Below are positions 17,686 to 26,716 of a stretch of 64,000 nucleotides of DNA, piece by piece; position 1 is the first letter of the stretch, and each line of letters begins with the position of its first letter. Below the pieces are notes generated by a model. That model was not told the DNA's origin, made no database searches, and saw only the letters and a list, made by a program, of their open reading frames with translations. The position numbers were made by a program, and so were the translations under genes. Origin of the DNA: Lachnospiraceae bacterium UBA1818 (GTDB lineage: Bacteria; Bacillota; Clostridia; Lachnospirales; Lachnospiraceae). The DNA lies in NCBI GenBank assembly GCA_904419285.1, contig CAJFQZ010000005.1, forward strand, positions 1 through 64,000. Direction: 5' to 3'.

Positions 17686-20600
17686 ATGATGAAGAAATGG
17701 TTTTACCCCGTTTCCCTCATCCTGCTTTTTATTATACTGACCATTGCCGTCATCCCGCACGGATATGTATACGGTTCAAACACTGACTGGCTGAGCCAGC
17801 ATGTCACTCTGGCGGAAACGATACGCGACACCTGCCTTGAGCAGCATACCCTGCTGCCCTCATGGATCCGTCTGGGCGGCGGCTCGAATGGGTATCAGTT
17901 CGCCTATTACGGTTTCTTAAGGCCGGACATCCTGATCGGATGCCTGCTGCCGCAGATACCTATGATAAATATCATTATCGGTTACATGCTGGCTGCATAT
18001 CTGGGTTCTGTACTCCTCATGTTTCTCTGGCTCAGGACGGAACAAATCTCTCCCGCCGGAGCGTGGCTGGGAAGCATCCTCTTCCTGACTGCGGGATGTC
18101 TCTTCCATATGCACCGGCAGATCATGTTCGTGAATTATCTGCCGTTTCTGCTGGCAGCTTTCCTGTGTGTCAGAAGGGAAAAGTACAGATGGCTTCCTCT
18201 CTGTCTCCTGATGATCTGTCTCTCCAGTTTTTACTTTTCCATCTCTGCTTTCGCTGCGGTCGGATGGTACTGGTACCGGGCAAAAGGCAGGCGGTTCTGG
18301 AAAGGTTCCTTTGTAAAACGCTATATCCCGTCGGCAGTCCTCGCCGCGGCAATGGCGGCGGCGCTCCTGCTTCCCACCGCGCTTGTGCTTCTGGAGCACG
18401 GCCGGGGCAGTACATCCACCGGACTGCTGAAACTTCTGGAACTGTTCGGACCGAATCCGGTGTTCAACAATATCCTGTTTAACGAATATGGGATGGGACT
18501 TACACTGATCTGCTTTTATGCGGTGCTGGCGGGACTTTCCAGAAAACCTTTCCGCAGGGACAGCCAGCTCTTCCTGATGATGGGACTGTTCGGAGTTTTT
18601 TCCTGGATCTTGAACGGAATGCTTTACGCACGGCCGAAGATTCTGATTCCCTTCATGCCTCTGGTCATCCTGCACTGCGTCCGCTTCCTGCAGACCGAGT
18701 TTCTCCGTATGAGCACACTTCTTTCCGCAGAACCTGCTCTGTATCCCGCGCAGACCGGATCCTCAGCAGCTCCGGAAGCAGAAAGGGAAAACTGCTTTCC
18801 CGCATGGCCTTTCGCAGTCATGATCCCGGTAAGCCTGCTCTGGTTCAGCCAGCCGCAGTTTCCGTGGATCCTGGCAGAGCTCGGAATCCTGCTGGCGCTC
18901 CGCCTCATCCTGCGGAGCCTGTGTCTGATGCGTGCAGAGAAACGCGGCCTGCTTCCCTCCGGCCTGCTTGCTCACCTGCTGCACGCCCTGCCTCATTCTT
19001 CAGCCCCGGAAATGACCGTCCGCAGCCGCCGGCTGCGCTCTGCCGCTGGCGCTGCCGCCATCCTGCTTCTCCTTACAGCTCCGACCGGCATGTATCTCAC
19101 GACCGCCGGAACAGAAAACTGGGTGAAGCGCTCTGAAACCACAGCGGGATTTTCCCAGGAAGAGCTGGAAGAGGCCTCCAAAAATATTTCCTTTGATCCT
19201 CTGTACCGTTTTGACAGCCTGATCCGTCCCCTGGAGGACAGCAATGAACTTCCCGCCGCCGGGATTACCAGGAACACTATGTATTCCTCCGTCACGAATC
19301 CTGCCTACTCCGGCTTCTATTACGATACACTCCGGACTCCCATCCGGATCAACAACCGGACCGCGCTGCTGACCTCGGATAACCCGTTCCTGCTGCACCT
19401 CCTGGGCGTGCGCTATCTGGAAACGACGGCGGACAGCATTCCCGCCGGATACACGCCGGTATACCAGGCAGGGCAGAATGTGATCGCAGAAAACAGGTCT
19501 GTGCTTCCAGCTGCATATTTTACCAATGATCTGATCTCATCGGAAGATTATGAACAGCTCTCTCCGGACGGAAAGCTGGATGCAGTTACCAGAAGCACTG
19601 TGGCAGATCTGAAAAGCATTCCGGATAAAGGAATCCATTTTAAAACCTCAGAAGAAGCCAGTGATTACGGGATTCCTTCTTTTTCACCTTCCCTGTCCGC
19701 CGGTCCGCTCCCGGACGGACTTACGATCCGCAAATCTGCGGAAGGCTTCGAGATCACGGCAGATCGGAAATGCCGGCTGACCGTAACTATCTCCGATCCT
19801 GTTCCGGACTGTATCCTGCTCCTGCAGTTTTCTGTCGCTTCAAGGACCGGAGACGCCGTCGTAATCGACATAAACGGGATCCGCAACAAGCTCTCTGGAT
19901 GGCTTGCCCCGTACCCCAACCAGAATCAGTGTTTTCACTATCAGTTTACATCTTCGCCGGGAACGGGCACGGACAGTCTGGAGATCACATTTTCCAAAGG
20001 CCATTATGTGATCAGCGATATCCAATGGTCTCTCTACAGCGCAGAACGATTTACAGAAAAGAACTATACTCCGGTACAGCTCGCCAAAGCCACGGACAGA
20101 AACAGTATCCTTTCGGGCTCGGTCACAGCAGAGACAGAAGGAGTGCTCGCAACTTCTATTCCTCTCCAGCATGGCCTGGAAATTCTCGTGGACGGAGAAT
20201 CGTCAGAGCTGATCACTGTAAATGAAGCATTTGCCGGGGTTCTCCTGGCACAGGGAACACATTCTGTGGACATCCGTTTTTCACCTCCCGGGAAAGCGTT
20301 CGGCTGCTTTTTAAGTCTTGTTTCTGCCGCCGGATACGGAATTTTTCTCATCTGCAATGTGGTGTCCAAACTCAGGCTGCAGAAAAGGGGGCTTATGAAA
20401 AAGAAAAAGGAACTGGCCGCCTATCTCATCAGCGGCGTGATCACAACAGGCGTTAATTACTGCCTGTATGCACTGCTTTTGTCTTTTCGCCTTCCCTGGC
20501 CTGCGGCCAACAGCGCAGCATGGGCGGGCGCGGTGCTGACCGCCTATATACTTAACCGCAGGCTCGTGTTCTGCTCCCGCGGCCGGATACTGCGCGAATT

Positions 20601-20787
20601 TTCTGCCTTTGCGGCACTTCGGTCCGCAACGCTTCTGGCAGAGAGCCTGCTGCTCTGGCTCCTCATTGACCTGCTGCTTGCACCCGCTTTCATATCCAAG
20701 ATCCTTGTCAGCGCAGTGACTGTCGCCGGCAACTATGTTCTGTGTAAATATGGTGTTTTTAAAAAGGGGGAAAACTTTCATGGATAA
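17686..20787 (+). CDS. YfhO-family membrane glycosyltransferase fused to a GtrA-type flippase domain
   Basis: A 1033-aa membrane protein. Residues 1 to about 900 match the YfhO family: about 12 membrane segments, an early GYVYGSNTDWLSQH segment with catalytic-type Asp, an extracellular beta-rich part, and a final membrane helix (YGIFLICNVVSKL). Residues 904-1033 are a GtrA/GtcA domain with four membrane helices (AAYLISGVITTGVNYCLYAL to AGNYVLCKYGVFKKGE). In Bacillus and Listeria the three parts CsbB, GtcA and YfhO are separate and together add sugars to lipoteichoic acid outside the membrane. Here two are fused. An internal AAGGGGG precedes Met904 (ATG at 20395), so free GtrA might also be made. 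The stop overlaps the csbB start by eight bases. Confidence 0.85.
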   Translation: MMKKWFYPVSLILLFIILTIAVIPHGYVYGSNTDWLSQHVTLAETIRDTCLEQHTLLPSWIRLGGGSNGYQFAYYGFLRPDILIGCLLPQIPMINIIIGYMLAAYLGSVLLMFLWLRTEQISPAGAWLGSILFLTAGCLFHMHRQIMFVNYLPFLLAAFLCVRREKYRWLPLCLLMICLSSFYFSISAFAAVGWYWYRAKGRRFWKGSFVKRYIPSAVLAAAMAAALLLPTALVLLEHGRGSTSTGLLKLLELFGPNPVFNNILFNEYGMGLTLICFYAVLAGLSRKPFRRDSQLFLMMGLFGVFSWILNGMLYARPKILIPFMPLVILHCVRFLQTEFLRMSTLLSAEPALYPAQTGSSAAPEAERENCFPAWPFAVMIPVSLLWFSQPQFPWILAELGILLALRLILRSLCLMRAEKRGLLPSGLLAHLLHALPHSSAPEMTVRSRRLRSAAGAAAILLLLTAPTGMYLTTAGTENWVKRSETTAGFSQEELEEASKNISFDPLYRFDSLIRPLEDSNELPAAGITRNTMYSSVTNPAYSGFYYDTLRTPIRINNRTALLTSDNPFLLHLLGVRYLETTADSIPAGYTPVYQAGQNVIAENRSVLPAAYFTNDLISSEDYEQLSPDGKLDAVTRSTVADLKSIPDKGIHFKTSEEASDYGIPSFSPSLSAGPLPDGLTIRKSAEGFEITADRKCRLTVTISDPVPDCILLLQFSVASRTGDAVVIDINGIRNKLSGWLAPYPNQNQCFHYQFTSSPGTGTDSLEITFSKGHYVISDIQWSLYSAERFTEKNYTPVQLAKATDRNSILSGSVTAETEGVLATSIPLQHGLEILVDGESSELITVNEAFAGVLLAQGTHSVDIRFSPPGKAFGCFLSLVSAAGYGIFLICNVVSKLRLQKRGLMKKKKELAAYLISGVITTGVNYCLYALLLSFRLPWPAANSAAWAGAVLTAYILNRRLVFCSRGRILREFSAFAALRSATLLAESLLLWLLIDLLLAPAFISKILVSAVTVAGNYVLCKYGVFKKGENFHG

Positions 20788-21784
20788 GATCAGTATTATT
20801 GTACCGTGCTATAACGAAGAGAAAGTACTGCCTGCATTTTACCGCGAAACTGCTGCCGCCGCGGATGAGATCGTGGGTGCGGAATGCGAATTTATTTTTG
20901 TGGACGATGGGAGCCGGGACCATACGCGGGAAATACTGAAACATTTTTCGGCGTCGGACTGCCGGTGCAAATATATTTCTTTCTCAAGGAATTTCGGCAA
21001 AGAGGCGGCGATGTACGCCGGTCTGGAAAATGCTTCCGGTGACTACTGCGTTTTCATGGATGCGGACCTTCAGCACCCTCCCACACTCTTGAAAGAGATG
21101 TACCGCGTCGTCAGCACAGAAGGATACGACTGCTGCGCAGGACTGCGCGAAGACCGCACCGGGGAGGGGCGCCTCCGTAATCTGCTGTCCCGCACATTCT
21201 ATAAAATCATTGGCCGGATGTGCCGTCTGGAAATGGGTGACGGCGCTGGAGATTTCCGAATGATGAACCGCGCCATGGCGGACTCTGTACTGGAGTTGAA
21301 GGAATACAACCGCTATATGAAAGGGATTTTCTCTTTCGTCGGTTTTGATACAAAATGGATTCCATTTCACAATGAAGCCCGGGCGGCGGGAGAGACCAAG
21401 TGGACCTTCCGCTCTCTGTTCCGCTATGCACTGGACGGGATTCTCTCCTTCTCTTCCGCTCACGCAGCGCTCCCCGGAATCATCGGCGCACTGCTGATCG
21501 CCCTCGCTGTACTGACCGCCCTGGGATTCGCATTGTCCGGCCGCGGACTTCCGGGGACCGTGATGCTGATCTGCCTGATCCTGCTGCTGAACGGAATGCA
21601 GATGCTGTTTCTCTCCATCCTGGGACAGTATATTTCAAGAGATTATATGGAGAGCAAGCGGAGACCTATCTACATTGAAAAACAGAGAGGCGGGGTCTGG
21701 AGTTCTGATAAGTCGTCGGGTAAGTCAAAAAGGGACGGGGCTGCCTGCATTTCGGGACATAGCAAACCGCAATCGGGGACGTAG
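20780..21784 (+). CDS. csbB: polyprenyl-phosphate glycosyltransferase (CsbB/GtrB type)
   Basis: A 334-aa GT2 enzyme that transfers a sugar from a nucleotide sugar to undecaprenyl phosphate on the inner face of the membrane. Motifs: ISIIVPCYNEEKVLPAFY at the start, FVDDGSRD, VFMDADLQHPP, then two C-terminal membrane helices. Start at 20780 by GGGGG spacing and family alignment. It overlaps the upstream YfhO-GtrA gene, so the pair is probably translationally coupled. The last 20 residues (KSKRDGAACISGHSKPQSGT) are encoded entirely by the dispersed repeat at 21725-21809 and are not family sequence. Confidence 0.92.
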   Translation: MDKISIIVPCYNEEKVLPAFYRETAAAADEIVGAECEFIFVDDGSRDHTREILKHFSASDCRCKYISFSRNFGKEAAMYAGLENASGDYCVFMDADLQHPPTLLKEMYRVVSTEGYDCCAGLREDRTGEGRLRNLLSRTFYKIIGRMCRLEMGDGAGDFRMMNRAMADSVLELKEYNRYMKGIFSFVGFDTKWIPFHNEARAAGETKWTFRSLFRYALDGILSFSSAHAALPGIIGALLIALAVLTALGFALSGRGLPGTVMLICLILLLNGMQMLFLSILGQYISRDYMESKRRPIYIEKQRGGVWSSDKSSGKSKRDGAACISGHSKPQSGT

Positions 21785-21809
21785 TGAAATTGAATTTCAC
21801 TACGTCCCC
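21725..21809 (-). repeat. dispersed repeat element, copy 1
   Basis: A palindrome centred near 21792 (arm GGGGACGTAGTGAAATT) is joined to degenerate tandem units of about 20-23 bases, each carrying a GTCCC core, ending GTCCCTTTTTGA. This copy reads on the minus strand. It encodes the csbB C-terminal tail and supplies the stop codons of both convergent genes csbB and treR. No transposase is adjacent. The layout resembles REP-type elements. Confidence 0.8.
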
Positions 21810-22534
21810 GAACGGTGATTTCTGGTCGCGACATCCTGGAACATGAAGTAATCCGGACGATGTCTTGACTGTGTATACTCAAACTGGATTCCATTATCGT
21901 TGAAGGTCTGGCTGGTGATGACCGCCATACAGTTATAGTCCTTCAGATCTATATATTTTTCATCTACCTGTGTGACGCGCTCCACAGTAAGTGTCCTCTT
22001 ACTTGTCGAGATCGTAAGGCCGCGCACATTTTCCAGATATTCATAGATCGAATTGACCGCGATCTCCGGCGTGATCCCCCTCGTGAGTTCTTTCAGGAAA
22101 TAATTATGATCCAGAATCAGCGGTTTCCCGTCCAGCGAACGGAGTCTCTGGATATAATACAGTTCCGTGCCTTTCTTGAATCCTGTGCGCCGCTCTATCT
22201 TTTCATCAGCCGTGATCTCCGCGAACTGAAGCACCCTGGTGAAAGGCTTCTTCCTGTTCCGCGCCGCTGATTCTTTAAAGGATTCAATCCCACCGACCGT
22301 AAAAGCAGTCTGTTCCACCGGCTGGAAAATATTTCTGACTCCTTTGCCGTGCATGGGCTGCACATATCCGTCCGCAGTCAGTTCTGCGAGCGCTCTCCTC
22401 ACGGTATTGCGGGAACAGCTGTATATCCCCACGAGCGTGTTCTCGGACGGAAGCATCTCCTGATATGCATAATATTCTGTCTCAATCTTTTCTTTTAAAT
22501 CCTTATAAATATGGTCATACTTCGCTTTAGGCAT
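21800..22534 (-). CDS. treR: GntR-family repressor of the trehalose operon
   Basis: A 244-aa protein of the HutC/TreR subfamily. The N-terminal winged helix-turn-helix contains LPSENTLVGIYSCSRNTVRR (about 28-47). The C-terminal UTRA ligand domain (about 90-235) includes RLRSLDGKPLILDHNYF; in relatives it binds trehalose 6-phosphate. It is divergent from treP. I chose the ATG at 22534 with GAGG upstream; the in-frame ATG nine codons earlier lies inside an operator-like palindrome. The last residues (RSGT) and stop come from the dispersed repeat. Confidence 0.9.
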   Translation of the reverse strand: MPKAKYDHIYKDLKEKIETEYYAYQEMLPSENTLVGIYSCSRNTVRRALAELTADGYVQPMHGKGVRNIFQPVEQTAFTVGGIESFKESAARNRKKPFTRVLQFAEITADEKIERRTGFKKGTELYYIQRLRSLDGKPLILDHNYFLKELTRGITPEIAVNSIYEYLENVRGLTISTSKRTLTVERVTQVDEKYIDLKDYNCMAVITSQTFNDNGIQFEYTQSRHRPDYFMFQDVATRNHRSGT

Positions 22535-22549
22535 TCCTATATCCTCGTC

Positions 22550-22561
22550 TTGTTTAAACAT
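22550..22561. promoter_or_regulatory. TreR operator candidate before treR
   Basis: TTGTTTAAACAT shares its core palindrome TGTTTAAACA with the site in the treP promoter. It lies about 16 bases before the treR start, which suggests autoregulation. Confidence 0.6.
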
Positions 22562-22698
22562 CTATTTTTATTATAAAAACGTAAGCACTGAAAATCAAGC
22601 AGAATCTTGCTTCGAGCTCTATTCTGAAAGTTTTGAACAAAATGCTGACAGACGTTTTGTACAGATATCGCGAAAATTATTTCGGGTTAAAAATCTCG

Positions 22699-22743
22699 TT
22701 GACATGTTTAAACAAGGGTGTTATAGTGTAGTTGTTCAAACAA
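22699..22743 (+). promoter_or_regulatory. treP promoter with two TreR operator candidates
   Basis: TTGACA (22699-22704) and TATAGT (22722-22727) have a 17-base spacer. The spacer begins with TGTTTAAACAA (22705-22715), and TTGTTCAAACAA (22732-22743) lies just past the -10. Both resemble the TTGT(n)4ACAA layout of tre operators; binding would block RNA polymerase. Confidence 0.75.
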
Positions 22744-22796
22744 GTCCGGTGCTTGCAGGGGCTTGAAATCTTCAATAAAAGAAAGGAAGAGAAACG

Positions 22797-24764
22797 ATGG
22801 GAAAGTATGAAAATGATGTAAAACGTCTGTTGGATCTCGTCGGCGGGAAAGAGAATATCCAGGCTGTTTCCCACTGTATGACAAGAATGCGCTTTGTTCT
22901 TATCGATCCGAAAAAAGCAGATGAAAAGGCGATCGAGGAGCTGCCGAGCGTAAAGGGCACATTCACTCAGGCCGGACAGTATCAGGTCATCATCGGAAAT
23001 GATGTCTCCGTTTTCTACAATGAATTTACCGCTTACGCAGGGATTGAAGGCGTGAGCAAAGACGCCGTGAAAGCGGCTGCCAAGACAAACCAGAATCCAC
23101 TCCAGAAGATCATGGGCACACTGGGCGAGATCTTCGCTCCCCTGATCCCTGCTCTGATCTGCGGTGGTCTTGTACTCGGCTTCAGAAACGTGATCGGTGA
23201 GATCAACTTCTTCAACAACAACACACAGAGTCTTGCAGATATTTCTCAGTTCTGGTCCGGAATGTACAATTTCCTCTGGCTGATCGGTGAAGCGGTATTC
23301 CACTTGCTGCCGGTCGGTATCGTATGGTCAATTACTAAGAAAATGGGAACGACTCAGATCCTTGGTATCGTCCTCGGTCTGACTCTTGTATCCTCACAGC
23401 TGCTGAACGGCTTCAGCGTAGCCGATACACCGGTTTCAGAAATTCCGGTATGGGATTTCGGATTCTTTAAAGTCCAGATGATCGGTTATCAGGGACAGGT
23501 TATCGCGGCGATGATGGCAGGCTTCGTCCTTGTATATCTGGAAAAATTCTTCAAGAAGATATGTCCGGAAGTGATCAGTATGATCGTAGTTCCGTTCTGT
23601 TCCCTGGTCCCGGCGGTTATTATCGCGCACACCATCGTAGGACCGATCGGCTGGAAGATCGGCAACGCGATCGGAGACGTAGTATACTCAGGACTTACAT
23701 CTGACTTCAGGTTCCTGTTTGCAGCAGTATTCGGTCTGTTATATGCACCGCTCGTTATGACCGGTCTGCACCACATGACGAACGCCATCGATTCGCAGCT
23801 TCTTGCTTCTCCGTCAAAGAGCACGATCCTGTGGCCGATGATCGCCCTGTCCAATATCGCGCAGGGTTCCAGCGTACTTGCTATGAGTGTTCTTCAGAAA
23901 AAGAACGAGCGTGCACAGCAGGTCAACGTACCGGCATGCATCTCCTGTTACTTAGGCGTAACTGAACCGGCACTTTTCGGTGTCAACTTAAAATATGTAT
24001 TCCCGCTGGTATGCGGCATGATCGGTTCCTGCTGTGCGGCAATGATCTCCGTAGGCTTCGGAGTGGAAGCTCTGAGCATCGGCGTCGGCGGACTCCCGGG
24101 AATCCTTTCCATCAAGCCGGAATACTACCTGATCTTCCTTCTTGCTATGGCCGTCGCAATTGTGATCCCGTTCACACTGACATTTCTTGTAGGAAGGATC
24201 AAGCTTTCAAGAGAAGACAGATACGGAAAAGAAGCAGCGGCTCCGGCTGCGGCTCCTGAAGCTGAGGCAGTTTCAGTTGAGACAAAAACCGAAAGCGCAG
24301 CGGCAGATGTAAAAGAACTGAAATCCATCCTTGACGGTAAAGTAATGCCGATCGAGGAAGCTCCGGACGACGTCTTCTCACAGAAGATCATGGGAGACGG
24401 GCTTGCGATCGAGCCTTCCAACAATGTAGTGACCGCACCGGCGGATTGTGACGTAAGTGTTGTGATGGCGGACACAGGCCACGCATGCGGGCTGTCGCTT
24501 CCAAACGGCGTAGAACTTCTGATCCATGTAGGTGTCGACACCGTAGACATGGGCGGAGACGGCTTCAAACTCCTTGTGAAAGAAGGAGACCATGTAAAGG
24601 CAGGACAGCCGCTGATCGAGTTCGATCCGGCGAAGATCAAGGCGGCGGGGCATCCCTGCACGACCATGCTGATCGTCACCTCAGAGGGAAATGCAGCAAA
24701 CATCAAAATGCACTCGGGAATTGATGCAAAGGCAGGAGAGACGACCGTCATCTCCTGGAACTAA
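22797..24764 (+). CDS. treP: PTS trehalose-specific EIIBCA
   Basis: Imports trehalose and phosphorylates it to trehalose 6-phosphate. The product is 655 aa. EIIB (about 1-90) has phospho-Cys27 in SHCMTRMRF. EIIC (about 105-475) has about ten membrane segments with GVTEPALFGVNLK. An Ala/Glu-rich linker (about 480-515) leads to EIIA (about 520-655) with phospho-His577 in ELLIHVGVDT. Many trehalose transporters lack EIIA and borrow it from the glucose system; here all three domains are on one chain. GAAAGGAAGAG precedes the ATG. First gene of treP-treC. Confidence 0.95.
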   Translation: MGKYENDVKRLLDLVGGKENIQAVSHCMTRMRFVLIDPKKADEKAIEELPSVKGTFTQAGQYQVIIGNDVSVFYNEFTAYAGIEGVSKDAVKAAAKTNQNPLQKIMGTLGEIFAPLIPALICGGLVLGFRNVIGEINFFNNNTQSLADISQFWSGMYNFLWLIGEAVFHLLPVGIVWSITKKMGTTQILGIVLGLTLVSSQLLNGFSVADTPVSEIPVWDFGFFKVQMIGYQGQVIAAMMAGFVLVYLEKFFKKICPEVISMIVVPFCSLVPAVIIAHTIVGPIGWKIGNAIGDVVYSGLTSDFRFLFAAVFGLLYAPLVMTGLHHMTNAIDSQLLASPSKSTILWPMIALSNIAQGSSVLAMSVLQKKNERAQQVNVPACISCYLGVTEPALFGVNLKYVFPLVCGMIGSCCAAMISVGFGVEALSIGVGGLPGILSIKPEYYLIFLLAMAVAIVIPFTLTFLVGRIKLSREDRYGKEAAAPAAAPEAEAVSVETKTESAAADVKELKSILDGKVMPIEEAPDDVFSQKIMGDGLAIEPSNNVVTAPADCDVSVVMADTGHACGLSLPNGVELLIHVGVDTVDMGGDGFKLLVKEGDHVKAGQPLIEFDPAKIKAAGHPCTTMLIVTSEGNAANIKMHSGIDAKAGETTVISWN

Positions 24765-24798
24765 GCAGCCTCTTCCCGGAATCATAAACAGCAGCAAC

Positions 24799-24844
24799 TG
24801 CGCCGCACATCGGACAGCTTCATCGGACAGCCGGGGTGCGGCGC
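24799..24844 (+). other. GC-rich hairpin between treP and treC
   Basis: GCGCCGCAC pairs with GTGCGGCGC around a long loop. No T-tract follows, so it is more likely an mRNA-stability or processing element than a terminator. Confidence 0.5.
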
Positions 24845-24892
24845 GGGCAGTATCACCACATAAATTCAATGGAAAGGGCAGGTATTGAGATT

Positions 24893-26554
24893 ATGAATAA
24901 AGATTTCAGAAAGAGCACCGTATACCAGATTTATCCGAAGTCATTCTGTGACACCAACAAGGACGGACTCGGCGACCTCCGCGGCGTTATTGAAAAATTG
25001 GATTACATCAAAGAGCTCGGTGTAGATTACATCTGGCTCACACCGTTCTTTGTATCCCCGCAGAACGACAACGGATACGATGTGGAGGACTACTACAACA
25101 TCGATCCCCGCTACGGGACTATGGAAGACGTGGAGGAACTCATCGCTGATGGTCAAAAACGCGGTATCGGCCTCATGTTTGATATGGTGTTCAACCACGT
25201 GTCCACCCGCCACGAGTGGTTTCGAAAAGCAATGGAGGGAGATCCCTACTATAAAGACTTCTTCATCTTCCGCAAAGGAAAGGGCGACGGCGTCCCGCCG
25301 ACCAACTGGGAGAGCAAGTTTGGCGGAAATGCGTGGGAATATGTAGAAAAATTTGACGAGTATTATCTTCACCTCTTCGACGTGACACAGGCGGACTTGA
25401 ACTGGGAAAATGAAAATGTCCGTAAGGAGATTCAGAAGATCTTAAAATTCTGGATGAAGAAAGGAGTCAGAGGATTCCGTTTCGACGTGATCAATCTGAT
25501 CAGCAAGGCATGCTACGAAGACGATGAGACCGGCGATGGACGTAAATACTACACTGACGGTCCCAAGATCCATCAGTATCTGAAGGAAATGCATGACGCC
25601 ACCTTCGGCACTGACCCGGGGATCGTCACAGTGGGCGAGATGTCCAGCACCACCATGGAAAACTGCTTCAAATATGCAGGACGCGATACAGGGGAGCTCT
25701 CCATGGTATTCAGCTTCCATCACCTGAAGGTAGACTTTATGGGCAATGAGAAATGGGTCCTGGTACCGGCAGATTTCCAGAAGCTTAAGGACATCATCTT
25801 TGACTGGCAGACCAAGATGGCTGAGCACAATGCATGGAACGCAGTGTTCTGGTGCAACCATGACCAGCCCCGCGTCGTTTCCCGTTTCGGTGACGAAGGA
25901 AAGTACTGGAAGGAATCAGCCAAGATGCTTGGCACGATCATCCACTGCCTGCGCGGCACCCCGTATGTATACCAGGGCGAAGAGATCGGCATGACCAACA
26001 CCGATTTTACGGATATTTCTCAGTTCAGGGATGTGGAGAGCCTGAACCACTATCAGATTCTTCAGGACAAAGGGCTGTCCGCTTCAGACGCACTGCGCAT
26101 CATACAGATCCACTCCCGCGACAACGGCCGTACGCCGATGCAGTGGGATGATTCCAAATATGCCGGTTTCTCTGCTGAGGACAGTGCTGAGCCGTGGATT
26201 GCGGTAAACAGCAATCACACAAAGATCAACGCTGCCGATCAGCTCAAGGACGAGGATTCTATCTTCCACTATTATCAGAAGCTGATCGCCATGAGAAAAG
26301 AGCTGGACGTTATCCCGTACGGCGATATCGAGCCGCTCGCAGTGAAGGATCCCTGCGTCTTCGCCTACCGGAGGACCTATGAAGGACACGAACTCATCGT
26401 CGTGGCAAACTTCTATGGAAGAGATTATTCCTGGAAGGGCGCGCCAGATGTATCCGGATATGACCGCGTGATCGGGAACTACAAAGATGCTGTCAGCGCG
26501 GATCACGGTGTGATGAACTTAAGGCCTTATGAAGCTGCAGTATGGTATAAATAA
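24893..26554 (+). CDS. treC: alpha,alpha-phosphotrehalase (trehalose-6-phosphate hydrolase)
   Basis: Splits trehalose 6-phosphate into glucose and glucose 6-phosphate in the cytoplasm. The product is 553 aa, GH13 family. Motifs: VYQIYPKSFCDTNKDGLGDL, DMVFNHVS, the nucleophile in GFRFDVINLI (about 195), the acid in VGEMSST (about 247), and WCNHDQPR. I chose the ATG at 24893 because MNKDFRKSTVYQIYPKSF aligns with the family; the upstream in-frame ATGs do not. It lies 128 bases behind treP in the same operon and ends at a clear terminator. Confidence 0.94.
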   Translation: MNKDFRKSTVYQIYPKSFCDTNKDGLGDLRGVIEKLDYIKELGVDYIWLTPFFVSPQNDNGYDVEDYYNIDPRYGTMEDVEELIADGQKRGIGLMFDMVFNHVSTRHEWFRKAMEGDPYYKDFFIFRKGKGDGVPPTNWESKFGGNAWEYVEKFDEYYLHLFDVTQADLNWENENVRKEIQKILKFWMKKGVRGFRFDVINLISKACYEDDETGDGRKYYTDGPKIHQYLKEMHDATFGTDPGIVTVGEMSSTTMENCFKYAGRDTGELSMVFSFHHLKVDFMGNEKWVLVPADFQKLKDIIFDWQTKMAEHNAWNAVFWCNHDQPRVVSRFGDEGKYWKESAKMLGTIIHCLRGTPYVYQGEEIGMTNTDFTDISQFRDVESLNHYQILQDKGLSASDALRIIQIHSRDNGRTPMQWDDSKYAGFSAEDSAEPWIAVNSNHTKINAADQLKDEDSIFHYYQKLIAMRKELDVIPYGDIEPLAVKDPCVFAYRRTYEGHELIVVANFYGRDYSWKGAPDVSGYDRVIGNYKDAVSADHGVMNLRPYEAAVWYK

Positions 26555-26586
26555 TCAATGACAGTCAGGAAACCTTTCTTTTAAAG

Positions 26587-26628
26587 ATCAGCGTGCTTTC
26601 ATTTCTGGATAGATGAAGGCGCGCTGAT
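26587..26628 (+). terminator. terminator of treP-treC
   Basis: ATCAGCGTGC pairs with GCGCGCTGAT and is followed by TTATT, 33 bases past the treC stop. Confidence 0.75.
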
Positions 26629-26649
26629 TTATTATCTGATGTATTCCTA

Positions 26650-26678
26650 TTGCTTCTCCTGCGCCGCTTCTATATAAT
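26650..26678 (+). promoter_or_regulatory. promoter of the MATE gene
   Basis: TTGCTT (26650-26655) and TATAAT (26673-26678) with a 17-base spacer, 39 bases before the start codon. Confidence 0.65.
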
Positions 26679-26716
26679 ATGATTCGGCAAATATACGATA
26701 GAAGGAAGTTTTACTT

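Noticed and set aside
20390-20400. Sequencing frameshift or lost stop separating YfhO and GtrA
   Set aside because: The frame is continuous with no suspicious homopolymer break, so I kept the fusion and flagged the internal start instead.
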